NCBI GenBank assembly: GCA_028714735.1
Contig: JAQTLU010000009.1
Location: 60,858 to 124,857 of the forward strand
Length of the DNA stretch: 64,000 nt
Direction: 5' to 3'
DNA from: Gallionellaceae bacterium
Lineage (GTDB): Bacteria; Pseudomonadota; Gammaproteobacteria; Burkholderiales; Thiobacillaceae
Under the pieces are notes generated by a model that saw only the letters and a program-made list of their open reading frames with translations, was not told where the DNA came from and made no database searches. Below, one piece after another: positions 8,707-19,988 of this stretch; position 1 is the stretch's first letter, and each line of letters starts with the position of its first letter. A program made the translations under genes and the position numbers.

Positions 8707-9282
8707 CTATACCAATCCGGCAAAGCCCATGAACGCCAGGCCGAGCAGGCCGGCGGTGATGAATCCGATCGGCGCCCCGGCGAAGGTGTCGGGAACCTGG
8801 GCCAGGGCCAGCCGTTCGCGCAGGCCGGCGAACAACAACAGGACCAGGGTGAAGCCGAGCGCCGAGCCGAAACCGTAGAGCAGGCTTTCCAGGAAGACAT
8901 GGCCCTCCTGGACATTGAGCAGCGCCAGTCCCAGGACGGCGCAATTGGTGGTAATCAGCGGCAGGTAGATGCCCAGCACCTGGTACAGGCCGGGGCTGAC
9001 CTTGCGGATCACCATCTCGGTGAACTGCACGGTGGCGGCGATGACCAGGATGAAGGCCAGGATGCGCAGGTACTGGATGCCCAGTGGCGCCAGCAGCCAG
9101 TGTTCCAGCAGCCAGGTGGCACCGGTGGCCAGCGTCAGCACGAAGGTGGTGGCCATGCCCATGCCGAGGGCGCTGTCCATCTTCCTGGACACGCCCATGA
9201 ACGGGCACAGGCCCAGGAATTTCACCAGGACGACGTTGTTCACCAATGCGGTGGAAATCAGTAGTAGCAGATACTCGGTCAC
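8707..9282 (-). CDS. rnfA: Rnf complex membrane subunit RnfA
   Basis: 191 aa with six TM segments, homologous to NqrE. The first conserved residues are [20 protein letters not shown], then [13 protein letters not shown] and [12 protein letters not shown], whose cysteines ligate an intramembrane cluster in Rnf. A GTG start at 9282 is chosen because it aligns with the family N terminus and has GGAGG nine bases upstream; a longer frame to 9348 gives a His/Arg-rich leader that is not family-like. It is the first gene of rnfABCDGEH and diverges from nifL. Confidence 0.93.
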   Translation of the reverse strand: MTEYLLLLISTALVNNVVLVKFLGLCPFMGVSRKMDSALGMGMATTFVLTLATGATWLLEHWLLAPLGIQYLRILAFILVIAATVQFTEMVIRKVSPGLYQVLGIYLPLITTNCAVLGLALLNVQEGHVFLESLLYGFGSALGFTLVLLLFAGLRERLALAQVPDTFAGAPIGFITAGLLGLAFMGFAGLV

Positions 9283-9308
9283 GGTAATGGGCCTCCTGCC
9301 GTGTCCAT

Positions 9309-9324
9309 CGCATTTACCATGCCA
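9309..9324 (-). promoter_or_regulatory. sigma-54 promoter for rnfABCDGEH
   Basis: Minus strand reads TGGCATGGTAAATGCG: GG and GC separated by 10 bp, with one deviation in the -12 TTGC element. It lies about 30 bp upstream of the rnfA GTG and about 114 bp from the NifA site at 9429-9444. Confidence 0.6.
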
Positions 9325-9428
9325 GTGGCGCGCACCATGCCGTGGCACGGAATTTCAAGGCTTTGCGCATCCATGCACCAATCGGGGGCGTGGATGCCTT
9401 GTCGTGGTACTTCCATAGCCCAACCGGC

Positions 9429-9444
9429 TGTCGTGAAAACGACA
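9429..9444. promoter_or_regulatory. NifA upstream activator sequence (rnfA/nifL)
   Basis: TGTCGTGAAAACGACA fits TGT-N10-ACA exactly and is near-palindromic (TGTCG...CGACA). It lies between the divergent sigma-54 promoters of rnfA and nifL. It is well spaced for rnfA; it is only about 45 bp from the nifL -24 element, close for looping. Confidence 0.75.
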
Positions 9445-9485
9445 AAATCCCCGTCATGGTCCGGTATGACAGAGATTTATATGTC

Positions 9486-11062
<1,577 letters not shown>

Positions 11063-11065
11063 ATC

Positions 11066-12622
11066 ATGGATATATACAGCCGAGATACCGGCCTCAGACG
11101 CCGCAACGAACAAATCGAAGCCCAGCTGGACACCCTGTTCCAGGTCAGCCAGGTGCTGTCCCGTTCGCTCAACCTGAAGGAGACCCTGGCCGGCGTGCTG
11201 AGCGCATTGCACGAAGGTGGTGGCCTCGAACGCGGCATGGTCACCCTGGCCGATCCGGAAACCGGCGACCAGCAGGTGGTCGCGGTGCACGGCTTGCGTA
11301 CGGTACGCACCGAGGACATCCGTTACGGGCCCGGCGAAGGGGTGGTCGGCATGGTCCTGGAGGCGGGCGACAGCGTGGTGCTGGGGCGCATCGTCGATGA
11401 ACCGCGTTTCCGGGGCAAGCTGGGCATCTACGATAGCGAGGGCCCTTTTGTCGGCGTGCCGATCCGGGTCGCCCAGACCATCGCCGGCGTGCTGGCTGCG
11501 CAACCGTCCAGCGACGAGCGCAGCCAGCTGAAGGAACACGCACGCTTCCTGGAGATGGTCGCCAACGTGATCGGCCAGAGTGTGCGCCTGTCGCGCGAGG
11601 TCGAAAGCGAGCGCCAGGAACTCAAGGACGAACGCGACAGCCTGCGCCGCACGGTGCGCGCGCAATATGGTTTCGACAACATCATCGGCCACACCCAGCC
11701 GATGCGCCGGGTGTTCGAGCAGGTGCGCCAGGTCGCCAAGTGGAACACCACCGTGTTGATCCGGGGCGAGACCGGTACCGGCAAGGAGTTGATCGCCAAC
11801 GCCATCCATTACAACTCGCCACGCGCGCGCGGCGCCTTCATCAAGCTCAACTGCGCCTCGCTGCCGGAAAACCTGCTCGAATCGGAGTTGTTCGGCCACG
11901 AGAAGGGCGCCTTCACCGGGGCCATGAACCAGAAGAAGGGCCGCTTCGAACAGGCCGACGGCGGCACCCTGTTCCTGGACGAGATCGGCGAAGTCTCCGC
12001 CGCCTTCCAGGCCAAGCTGCTGCGCGTGCTGCAGGAAGGCGAGATGGAACGGGTCGGCGGCACCCGCACCATCAAGATCGACGTCCGGGTGGTTGCCGCC
12101 ACCCACCGCGATCTTGAGGGCGACGTCGCCAACGGCAAGTTCCGCGAGGACCTGTACTACCGCCTAAACGTGATGCCGATCTACCTGCCCGCCCTGCGCG
12201 AACGCATGGAAGACATCCCCGACATCGCCCGCTTCCTGATCGGCAAGATCGGCGGCAAGCAAGGCCGCGAACTGGAACTGACCGATTCGGCCATGCGCAT
12301 CCTGATGCACCACGACTGGCCGGGCAACGTGCGCGAACTGGAAAATTGCCTCGAACGCGCGGCGGTGATGAGCGAGGACGGCACCATCGACCGCGATTCG
12401 GTGCTGCTGACCGGCATCGAGGAGCGGGTTTCGGCCAGCCGCAGCGGTCCGGCCCGCGAGGTCGACCTGGACGACCCCGACCTGGACGAACGCGAGCGGG
12501 TCATCGCGGCGCTCGAACAGGCCGGCTGGGTGCAGGCCAAGGCCGCCAGGCTGCTGGATATGACGCCGAGGCAGATCGCCTACCGCATCCAGACCCTGAA
12601 CATCAAGGTGCGGCAAATCTAG
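11066..12622 (+). CDS. nifA: NifA, sigma-54-dependent activator of nif genes
   Basis: 518 aa. GAF domain (about 25-170), AAA+ domain with Walker A GETGTGKE, the sigma-54 contact loop GAFTGA, Walker B GGTLFLDEIGE, and a C-terminal Fis-type HTH (AAARLLDMTPRQIAYRIQTL region). The linker between AAA+ and HTH (LTGIEERVSASRSGPARE) has no cysteines, so this is the NifL-controlled type rather than the oxygen-sensitive rhizobial type. It binds TGT-N10-ACA sites, found here upstream of rnfA/nifL, nifB, the SIR2/orf186 pair and nifH. Confidence 0.95.
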   Translation: MDIYSRDTGLRRRNEQIEAQLDTLFQVSQVLSRSLNLKETLAGVLSALHEGGGLERGMVTLADPETGDQQVVAVHGLRTVRTEDIRYGPGEGVVGMVLEAGDSVVLGRIVDEPRFRGKLGIYDSEGPFVGVPIRVAQTIAGVLAAQPSSDERSQLKEHARFLEMVANVIGQSVRLSREVESERQELKDERDSLRRTVRAQYGFDNIIGHTQPMRRVFEQVRQVAKWNTTVLIRGETGTGKELIANAIHYNSPRARGAFIKLNCASLPENLLESELFGHEKGAFTGAMNQKKGRFEQADGGTLFLDEIGEVSAAFQAKLLRVLQEGEMERVGGTRTIKIDVRVVAATHRDLEGDVANGKFREDLYYRLNVMPIYLPALRERMEDIPDIARFLIGKIGGKQGRELELTDSAMRILMHHDWPGNVRELENCLERAAVMSEDGTIDRDSVLLTGIEERVSASRSGPAREVDLDDPDLDERERVIAALEQAGWVQAKAARLLDMTPRQIAYRIQTLNIKVRQI

Positions 12623-12637
12623 GCTAACTGTTGCCAA

Positions 12638-12660
12638 CACCGCGCCAGACCGGCGTGGTG
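12638..12660 (+). terminator. hairpin downstream of nifA
   Basis: CACC-CGCC arms pair with GGCG-GGTG around loop AGACC, 15 nt after the nifA stop. There is no T-run, so factor-independent termination is uncertain. Confidence 0.35.
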
Positions 12661-12702
12661 CGGCGCTTTATGCAGTAGCATCCGGCCATCAGCACACGGC
12701 GA

Positions 12703-13455
12703 ATGACCGACATGAAACGCGACAAGCTGGTTTGCCGGTGCGCCCTGCTGGCCGTCCTGGCGGCGACCGAAGCGGCCGCCGGCAACCCGGAATGGCAGGA
12801 CAACAGCCTGACCCTGGTCGCCGGAGGGCACTTCCGGGTCGACCCCGAGACGCGCCTGACGCTGACCTACGAGCACGCCAGCGGCTGGGGTTTCGGTGAC
12901 CTGTTCATGTTCGTCGACGCCACCCGGTTCAACGAAGGCCGGGGCAACGCCTACTACGGCGAGTTGAGTCCGCGCTTCAGCTACGCCAAGCTGAGCGGCA
13001 CCGGCATGGGGGCGGGCCGGGTGCGCGATGTGCTGCTGGCGACCACGCTGGAATTCGGTGAGGGCGACGTCGAGACCCTGCTGGCCGGGCCGGGTTTCGA
13101 CCTGGCCGTCCCCGGCCTCGATTTTTTCCAGCTCAACCTGTACCACCGCTTTCCGCTGCACGGCCAGGACGGCAGGACGATCCAGGTCACCCCGGTCTGG
13201 GCGGTGACCCGGGGGCGCTGGCGTTTCGACGGCTTCATCGACTGGAATATCCATTCCGACGGCGCCTATGCCAGCAACTGGCACGTCAACCCGCAGCTGA
13301 AATACGACCTCGGCAAGTCGTTCGGTTGGCCCGACCGGGCCGTGCAGGTAGGCGTCGAATACAGCCACTGGAAGAACAAATACGGCATCCGTGACAGTTC
13401 AGCGTTCCGGACCGATGAAAACGCCCTGAGCGTGATCGTGCAGTCGCATTTTTAA
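12703..13455 (+). CDS. Tsx-like outer-membrane channel protein
   Basis: 250 aa with a signal peptide (basic MKRDK, then ALLAVLAATEAAAG with cleavage near AAA-GNP). The mature part is rich in alternating aromatic/polar beta-strands (LTLTYEHASGWGFGDLFMFV, ELSPRFSYAKL, DWNIHSDG) and ends in aromatic HF, as outer-membrane barrels do. It matches the Tsx/DUF5020 nucleoside-channel family. An alternative start nine bases downstream (MKRDKLV) is equally plausible. No operon partner; it is convergent with the secreted protein at 13486-13911. Confidence 0.75.
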   Translation: MTDMKRDKLVCRCALLAVLAATEAAAGNPEWQDNSLTLVAGGHFRVDPETRLTLTYEHASGWGFGDLFMFVDATRFNEGRGNAYYGELSPRFSYAKLSGTGMGAGRVRDVLLATTLEFGEGDVETLLAGPGFDLAVPGLDFFQLNLYHRFPLHGQDGRTIQVTPVWAVTRGRWRFDGFIDWNIHSDGAYASNWHVNPQLKYDLGKSFGWPDRAVQVGVEYSHWKNKYGIRDSSAFRTDENALSVIVQSHF

Positions 13456-13485
13456 TGGGCACGGCGCAGCCATCGCGCCTGGGCA

Positions 13486-13911
13486 CTAGCGATCGTGCCC
13501 GTTGCCCCGATGGTCGTTCCTGCGCTCGTCACGGCGATCATCCCTGCGGTCGTTGCGCCGGTCATCGCCGCGAACACGGTGTCTTTCCTCGTAACGGGGA
13601 ACGTAGACACGGCTATACCAATTGTCCTGGACAAAATAGACCGGTTCACCACAGGCGCGGTATTCGTGGCAGTGCTTCTGCCAATGTTTGGCATGACCCG
13701 GCGGCACCCGCAGATAGATCGGTGGACGATGCATGGGCATGCGTTCAACGATGAGGGGCTGGGCGTAGATGAGCTGTGGATGCGGGAAACCGCCGATGTC
13801 GAGTTGACCATAGAAGCCGGGCTGGCCGACGCTAATCGACACGCCAACATCGGCGGCCAGGGCCGGGGCGGTGGCCACAGCCAAAGCCGCCGCGAAGATA
13901 AAACGTTTCAT
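13486..13911 (-). CDS. secreted basic protein of unknown function
   Basis: 141 aa from ATG 13911, which gives a clear signal peptide (MKRFIFAAALAVATAPALAA). The mature half contains GQLDIGGFPHPQLIYAQP and RPPIYLRVPPGHAKHW and two cysteines (HCHEYRACG) that could form a disulfide in the periplasm. The last 35 residues are Arg/Asp/His-rich low complexity. Similar short secreted proteins are common in betaproteobacteria, but no function is known. It neighbours another Arg-Asp-rich exported protein. Confidence 0.7.
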   Translation of the reverse strand: MKRFIFAAALAVATAPALAADVGVSISVGQPGFYGQLDIGGFPHPQLIYAQPLIVERMPMHRPPIYLRVPPGHAKHWQKHCHEYRACGEPVYFVQDNWYSRVYVPRYEERHRVRGDDRRNDRRDDRRDERRNDHRGNGHDR

Positions 13912-13979
13912 CTCTGATCTCCTGTTGTTGATCAAGCTGCTCCGGCCTTGGGTGGCAAGACCGGAGCGTTCATGCCTGC

Positions 13980-14447
13980 TTACCAGTTGCGATAATCCCT
14001 GGCGTCATCGTAACGGTGGCCGCGGCCATCATGCCGATCATCCCGATCCCTGTCGCGATGGTCGTCCCGCCAGCCATCCCGGTCTCTGTCGCGATGGTCA
14101 TCCCGCCAACCATCCCGGTCGTTTCGCCAGTAGCGATAGGTATAACGCGGACCATACCAGTATGGCGGCGGGGCATAGTAGCGGGGCGAGCCATACACCA
14201 CATAAGGACGCTCGCGGTAGTAGCCGTAGGACCGGCGATCGTCGTCGGCCGCCGAAGCGCCGACCGCGGCACCCAGGAAACCGCCGACGACGGCACCGTC
14301 ATGGCCGCCGACGGCGTGACCCAGGATCGCACCGGCCCCGGCACCGATCAGGGCGCCGGCCAGTTCGTCGGACGCCATGGCAACCGGGCTGGCCAAGGCG
14401 ATCAGGCTAGCCATCAGCAGACTGGGGGCGATATATCTGGATTTCAT
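13980..14447 (-). CDS. exported glycine-zipper protein with Arg/Asp-rich tail
   Basis: 155 aa. The start at 14447 is chosen because GGAG lies six bases upstream and it gives a clean signal peptide (MKSRYIAPSLLMASLIALAS). A glycine zipper follows (ELAGALIGAGAGAILGHAVG, GAVVGGFLGAAVGAS), then Tyr-rich YYAPPPYWYGPRYTYRYW and an Arg/Asp tail with a 12-residue repeat (RDGWRDDHRDRD). Such proteins associate with the outer membrane; the function is unknown. Confidence 0.75.
   Translation of the reverse strand: MKSRYIAPSLLMASLIALASPVAMASDELAGALIGAGAGAILGHAVGGHDGAVVGGFLGAAVGASAADDDRRSYGYYRERPYVVYGSPRYYAPPPYWYGPRYTYRYWRNDRDGWRDDHRDRDRDGWRDDHRDRDRDDRHDGRGHRYDDARDYRNW
14041..14112 (-). repeat. two tandem 36-bp units in the glycine-zipper gene
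   Basis: Units 14041-14076 and 14077-14112 differ at only a few positions and encode the repeated RDGWRDDHRDRD block, so the tail length may vary between strains. Confidence 0.8.
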
Positions 14448-14622
14448 GATTGACTCCATCAGTTGACTACGATTCCAGATTACGCGGCGGATGTGCCGCT
14501 GGGGTTGCCGGCTTGTAAGCATGTGTTACCACTTGTTACAGAGGCCGGAGCTACCGAATCGTGTCCCAGGCCGGGCACGCTCCGATTAACCATAATCCTG
14601 GCGGCAGGCGACAATAGGCATC

Positions 14623-15546
14623 ATGCAACCGGAAACCATTCCCATGTTCCAGCCACTGACGGGTATCTATGAGCCATCGGCCATCCGGCAGCTTGCAGAT
14701 GGCCGCTTCCTGGTGGTCGAGGATGAAAAGCAGCATCCTTTCAGCCTGGTCACGATCGGCCCCGATGGCAGCGCCGCCAGCACGCCTCTGGAGCCGGGCT
14801 GGTTCGATTTCGACAACGCCTTCTGGAAGCTGGATGACCTGGAGGGGTTGGCGCAGGACCGGGCCGGGAACCTCTACGCCATAACCTCGCATTCACGCAC
14901 CGGGAGTGGCGAGGAAAAGAAGTCGCGCGACAAGCTGGTCCGCTTCCGGATCGACGGCGACCGTGTCGTCGAGACCCGGGTGGTCGGCACGCTGAAGCCG
15001 GCGTTGTCGGCCGCGCACCCGGCCCTGGCGGCAGCGGCGGAAGTGCGCGACGTGAAGGCTGATGGCGGCTTGAATATCGAGGCACTGGCGATCAGCGCCG
15101 ACCAGCAGCAACTGTTGATCGGTCTGCGCAGCCCCTTGCTCGACCATCGGGCCATCATCGTCGGCGTCGAAAACCGCAACGAGATGTTCGAGGCCGGCGC
15201 GCCGGCCAGGATCTCCACCACGCTGACCACGCTGGATCTGGCCGGCAACGGGATCCGTGGCATGGCCTGCCTTGCCGACCTGGGCGGGTATTTGATCATC
15301 GGGGGCCCCGCCGCGCGCGAGCAGGTTCAATTCCAGGTCTGGTTCTGGAGCGGCCAACCGAATGATCCGGCGCAACGTGTCAGCGTTCCCGGCCTGCCCG
15401 GCTTCGAACATGCCGAGGGGATCTGTCCTGCCGTCATCGACGGCCGCCAGCGTATCGTCATCGTCAGCGATGACGGCAACCGGGCAGCGGCGCGACCTGC
15501 CCGGTTGCTGCTGCTCGACCCGGAACAACTGGAAATTGCCGCCTGA
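14623..15546 (+). CDS. DUF3616-family beta-propeller-like protein
   Basis: 307 aa, cytoplasmic by appearance (no signal peptide). Repeated blade-like segments are seen, for example IYEPSAIRQLADGRFLVVED, KLDDLEGLAQDRAGNLYAIT, LNIEALAISADQQQLLIGLR and HAEGICPAVIDGRQRIVIVS. These match DUF3616, whose molecular role is unknown. It stands alone, and the two NifA sites for nifB begin just after its stop. Confidence 0.78.
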   Translation: MQPETIPMFQPLTGIYEPSAIRQLADGRFLVVEDEKQHPFSLVTIGPDGSAASTPLEPGWFDFDNAFWKLDDLEGLAQDRAGNLYAITSHSRTGSGEEKKSRDKLVRFRIDGDRVVETRVVGTLKPALSAAHPALAAAAEVRDVKADGGLNIEALAISADQQQLLIGLRSPLLDHRAIIVGVENRNEMFEAGAPARISTTLTTLDLAGNGIRGMACLADLGGYLIIGGPAAREQVQFQVWFWSGQPNDPAQRVSVPGLPGFEHAEGICPAVIDGRQRIVIVSDDGNRAAARPARLLLLDPEQLEIAA

Positions 15547-15554
15547 CCAGGGTT

Positions 15555-15570
15555 TGTCGTTTTCATAACA
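15555..15570. promoter_or_regulatory. NifA UAS 1 for nifB
   Basis: TGTCGTTTTCATAACA fits TGT-N10-ACA, about 105 bp upstream of the nifB -24 element. Confidence 0.75.
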
Positions 15571-15587
15571 AGGTGGCCTGCCGGACC

Positions 15588-15603
15588 TGTGCAGTTTATG
15601 ACA
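15588..15603. promoter_or_regulatory. NifA UAS 2 for nifB
   Basis: TGTGCAGTTTATGACA fits TGT-N10-ACA, 33 bp (about three helical turns) from UAS 1, so both would face the same side of the DNA. Confidence 0.75.
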
Positions 15604-15611
15604 GTGGGACC

Positions 15612-15630
15612 GACTTGTCTCATACAAGTC
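15612..15630. promoter_or_regulatory. 7-bp inverted repeat upstream of nifB
   Basis: GACTTGT and ACAAGTC flank a 5-nt loop between the NifA sites and the sigma-54 promoter. It may be an additional operator; no known consensus was matched. Confidence 0.3.
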
Positions 15631-15665
15631 TAGTAAAAACAGATAGATAGCATTGCTGGCAGAGC

Positions 15666-15681
15666 CGGCACGCGGCTTGCA
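15666..15681 (+). promoter_or_regulatory. sigma-54 promoter for the nifB operon
   Basis: CGGCACGCGGCTTGCA has GG-N10-GC spacing and near-consensus -24 and -12 elements, 36 bp before the nifB GTG. Confidence 0.85.
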
Positions 15682-15715
15682 AGTAAGGGATATGTATCCC
15701 TGAGGAGGAAGCATC

Positions 15716-17224
15716 GTGGAACTGCCCGTACTCAATGCCAGCCAAGACAGCGCGCCCCAAGGCGGTTGCGCGTCCCATTCCTGCGGTTCGACCGACGACC
15801 AGATGGATCATCTGCCCGAAAGCATCCGGCAGAAGATCTACAACCATCCCTGCTATTCTGAGCAGGCGCACCACTACTTTGCCCGCATGCATGTGGCGGT
15901 GGCGCCGGCCTGCAACATCCAGTGCAACTACTGCAACCGCAAGTACGATTGCGCCAACGAATCGCGCCCCGGCGTGGTGTCCGAGGTCATGAGCCCCGAG
16001 CAGGCGGTGAAGAAGGTGATGGCCGTGGCCGCCACCATCCCGCAGATGACCGTGCTGGGCATCGCCGGACCGGGAGACCCGCTGGCCAACCCCGAGCGCA
16101 CCTTCCAGACCTTCCGCGAACTGTCCGAGAAGGCGCCCGACATCAAGCTGTGCGTGTCGACCAACGGCCTGACCCTGCCCGACTGCGTCGATGAGCTGGC
16201 CAAGCACAACATCGACCACGTCACCATCACCATCAACTGCGTCGACCCCGACGTGGGCGCCAAGATCTACCCCTGGATCTTCTGGAAGAACCAGCGCCTG
16301 CGTGGCCGCGAGGCGGCCGAGATTCTCATCGCCCAGCAGCAGAAGGGCCTGGAGATGCTGACTGCGCGCGGCATCCTGGTGAAGGTCAACTCGGTGATGA
16401 TCCCGGGCGTCAACGACGAGCACCTGGCCGAGGTATCGAGAGTGGTCAAGGCCAAGGGCGCCTTCCTGCACAACGTCATGCCCCTGATCGCCGAGGCCGA
16501 GCACGGCACCTACTACGGCGTCATGGGCCAGCGCGGCCCCACCCATGAGGAATTGCAGAAGCTGCAGGATGCCTGTGCCGGCGACATGAACATGATGCGT
16601 CACTGCCGCCAGTGCCGTGCCGACGCGGTCGGTCTGTTGGGCGAGGATCGCGGCCAGGAATTCACCATGGACAAGATCGAGGCCATGGAGATCGACTACG
16701 AGGCCGCCATGGTCAAGCGCGCCGAAGTGCATGCCCAGATCGAGCGCGAGCTGGCGATCAAGGAACAGGCCAAGACCGCCAAGGCGGAGTTGATTGCCAT
16801 CCAGGGTTTGAAGTCCGACAAGTCCGCGACCCGCCCGGTGCTGATGGCCGTGGCCACCAAGGGCGGCGGCGTGATCAACGAGCACTTCGGCCACGCCTCC
16901 GAGTTCCTGATCTACGAGGCCTCGCCCGAGGGCGTGCGGTTCATCGGCCACCGCAAGACCACCCCGTACTGCGAGGGCGGCGATACCTGCGGCGACGGTG
17001 AAAGCGCGCTCGACCAGACCCTGCGCATACTCAAGGGTTGCGAAGTGGTGCTCTGCTCCAAGGTCGGTTACGAACCCTGGCAGCCGCTCGAGGCCGCCGG
17101 CATCGCGCCCAACGGTGAGCATGCCATGGAGCCGATCGAGGAAGCGGTGGCCGCGGTGTACGAGGAGATGCGTAGCGCCGGCAAACTGGTCGAAGCGACC
17201 GAAACCGCGCAAAAAGCCGCCTGA
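15716..17224 (+). CDS. nifB: NifB, radical-SAM FeMo-co precursor synthase
   Basis: 502 aa. Makes NifB-co, the [8Fe-9S-C] core of FeMo-co. The radical SAM cluster motif is CNIQCNYC (C-x3-C-x2-C), with VLGIAGPGDPLANPE and HCRQCRADAVGLLGED binding accessory [4Fe-4S] clusters. The C-terminal NifX-like domain (about 385-480, INEHFGHASEFLIYEA) is fused as in most proteobacteria. The start is GTG at 15716 with GAGGAGGA upstream. It is first in the operon nifB-fdx-nifO-fprA-fdx-fesII-nifQ-draG, preceded by two NifA sites and a sigma-54 promoter. Confidence 0.97.
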   Translation: MELPVLNASQDSAPQGGCASHSCGSTDDQMDHLPESIRQKIYNHPCYSEQAHHYFARMHVAVAPACNIQCNYCNRKYDCANESRPGVVSEVMSPEQAVKKVMAVAATIPQMTVLGIAGPGDPLANPERTFQTFRELSEKAPDIKLCVSTNGLTLPDCVDELAKHNIDHVTITINCVDPDVGAKIYPWIFWKNQRLRGREAAEILIAQQQKGLEMLTARGILVKVNSVMIPGVNDEHLAEVSRVVKAKGAFLHNVMPLIAEAEHGTYYGVMGQRGPTHEELQKLQDACAGDMNMMRHCRQCRADAVGLLGEDRGQEFTMDKIEAMEIDYEAAMVKRAEVHAQIERELAIKEQAKTAKAELIAIQGLKSDKSATRPVLMAVATKGGGVINEHFGHASEFLIYEASPEGVRFIGHRKTTPYCEGGDTCGDGESALDQTLRILKGCEVVLCSKVGYEPWQPLEAAGIAPNGEHAMEPIEEAVAAVYEEMRSAGKLVEATETAQKAA

Positions 17225-17235
17225 GGAGAACAGTC

Positions 17236-17520
17236 ATGGCCTTTGAAATCATCGAATCCTGTGTCAACTGCTACGCCTGCGAGCCCTTGTGTCCCAACCA
17301 GGCCATCTACGCCGCGAGTCCGCATTTCATGATTGCGGAGGAAAAATGTACCGAGTGCATCGGTGACCATATCGATGCCCAGTGCGTCAGCATCTGCCCG
17401 ATCGAAGGCGCCATCCTCGATGAAATGGGCGTCGCATTGAATGCGCCCGGCTCGCTGACCGGCATCCCGCCGGAGTTGCTGGCCAAGATCGATCAGCAGG
17501 GCACCGCGGCCGTGCTTTGA
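17236..17520 (+). CDS. fdxN: 2[4Fe-4S] ferredoxin downstream of nifB (FdxN type)
   Basis: 94 aa. Cluster motifs are CVNCYACEPLCP and C-x2-C-x8-C-x3-CP (CTECIGDHIDAQCVSICP), the asymmetric pattern of the nifB-associated ferredoxin. FdxN supports NifB activity or nitrogenase electron supply in other diazotrophs. It follows nifB by 11 nt. Confidence 0.92.
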   Translation: MAFEIIESCVNCYACEPLCPNQAIYAASPHFMIAEEKCTECIGDHIDAQCVSICPIEGAILDEMGVALNAPGSLTGIPPELLAKIDQQGTAAVL

Positions 17521-17522
17521 TC

Positions 17523-17950
17523 ATGGCCACCGTCCTCTTCTACGAGAAACCGGGCTGCGTCAACAACACCAGGCAGAAGGTGTTGCTGGCGGCTGCCGGC
17601 CACACCGTCTGGGCCCGCAACCTGCTCACCGAACGCTGGACGGCGGCCCGGTTGCGGCCCTTCTTCGGCGACCTGCCGGTAGCCCAGTGGTTCAACCTCT
17701 CGGCACCGCGCATCCGTGACGGCCTGCTCGACCAGGAGCGGGTCACCGAGACCGAGGCCCTGGTGCTGATGCTGGCCGACCCGCTGCTGATCCGGCGGCC
17801 GCTCATGGAGGTGGACGGCGACTTCCGGGTCGGCTTCGATCCCGAGGCCGTGGCTGCCTGGATCGGGCTCGGCAAGTCGAAGATCGGCGACGACCTGGAA
17901 ACCTGCCCGCGTGCCCACGCGGCGGAGCCGTGCCAGGAGCCGGCACGGCT

Positions 17951-17954
<4 letters not shown>
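17523..17954 (+). CDS. nifO: NifO, ArsC/Spx-like nitrogenase-associated protein
   Basis: 143 aa with a thioredoxin-fold ArsC-like pattern: ATVLFYEKPGCVNNTRQKVL, where the single Cys takes the ArsC/Spx position, then RPFFGDLPVAQWFN and LLIRRPLMEVDG. In Azotobacter NifO affects the balance between nitrate reductase and nitrogenase molybdenum use. ATG 17523 is preferred; an in-frame TTG six bases upstream would overlap the ferredoxin stop. Its stop overlaps the flavodiiron start (ATGA). Confidence 0.88.
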
Positions 17955-19517
<1,563 letters not shown>

Positions 19518-19522
19518 GCAGA

Positions 19523-19597
19523 TGCAAGAAGCAAGATCCAAGGCTCAAGCAGCGCGCCAAGATTTCCTTGCGTCTTGAATCTTGGATCTTTCCTCTC
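19523..19597. repeat. heptad-phased CAAG/CTTG inverted repeat, copy B (upstream of fesII)
   Basis: Left heptads GCAAGAA, GCAAGAT, CCAAGGC, TCAAGCA; right heptads CTTGCGT, CTTGAAT, CTTGGAT, CTTTCCT. The element fills most of the 102-nt gap between the [2Fe-2S] ferredoxin and fesII genes. Confidence 0.75.
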
Positions 19598-19619
19598 AAT
19601 ACGAAATGGAGTCATTGAA

Positions 19620-19979
19620 ATGCCCAACATCACCTTCTCCAGCCCCCTGCACAAGGACAAGACCGTCTATGCGGTGGCCGGAAGCCATACCAAGTCCTTG
19701 CTGACCCTGGCCAAGGAAAACCACATCCCGATCGACTTCTCCTGCCAGGACGGCGAGTGCGGCACCTGTCTGATCAAGGTCACCAACCTGTCCCGCAAGG
19801 GTCCCATGGGCGGTCCCCTGACCGACCGCGAGATCACCGTTCTCAAGGACCTGGGCAAGATCACCCAGGACCAGATCGAGGCCATGAAGGTCGACGACAC
19901 CGTGCACACTTCCTGGCGCCTGGCTTGCCAGATGGTGTTGCGCGACGAGGATATCCTGGTCGAGTACCCCAGCAAGTAG
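19620..19979 (+). CDS. fesII: Shethna protein II (FeSII), nitrogenase-protective [2Fe-2S] ferredoxin
   Basis: 119 aa. The N terminus MPNITFSSPLHKDKTVYAVA, cluster loop FSCQDGECGTCLIKV, insertion GPMGGPLTDREITVLKDLGK and C terminus WRLACQMVLRDEDILVEY follow the Azotobacter vinelandii FeSII pattern, including the long insertion absent from ordinary [2Fe-2S] ferredoxins. On oxidation FeSII binds both nitrogenase components and locks them in an inactive oxygen-tolerant complex. The start at 19620 is chosen because the homology begins there. Confidence 0.9.
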   Translation: MPNITFSSPLHKDKTVYAVAGSHTKSLLTLAKENHIPIDFSCQDGECGTCLIKVTNLSRKGPMGGPLTDREITVLKDLGKITQDQIEAMKVDDTVHTSWRLACQMVLRDEDILVEYPSK

Positions 19980-19988
19980 GGGCAAGTC

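Noticed and set aside
13481..13500. GGGCAC/GTGCCC inverted repeat as bidirectional terminator
   Set aside because: It overlaps the 3' end of the minus-strand secreted-protein gene and has no T-run on either side.
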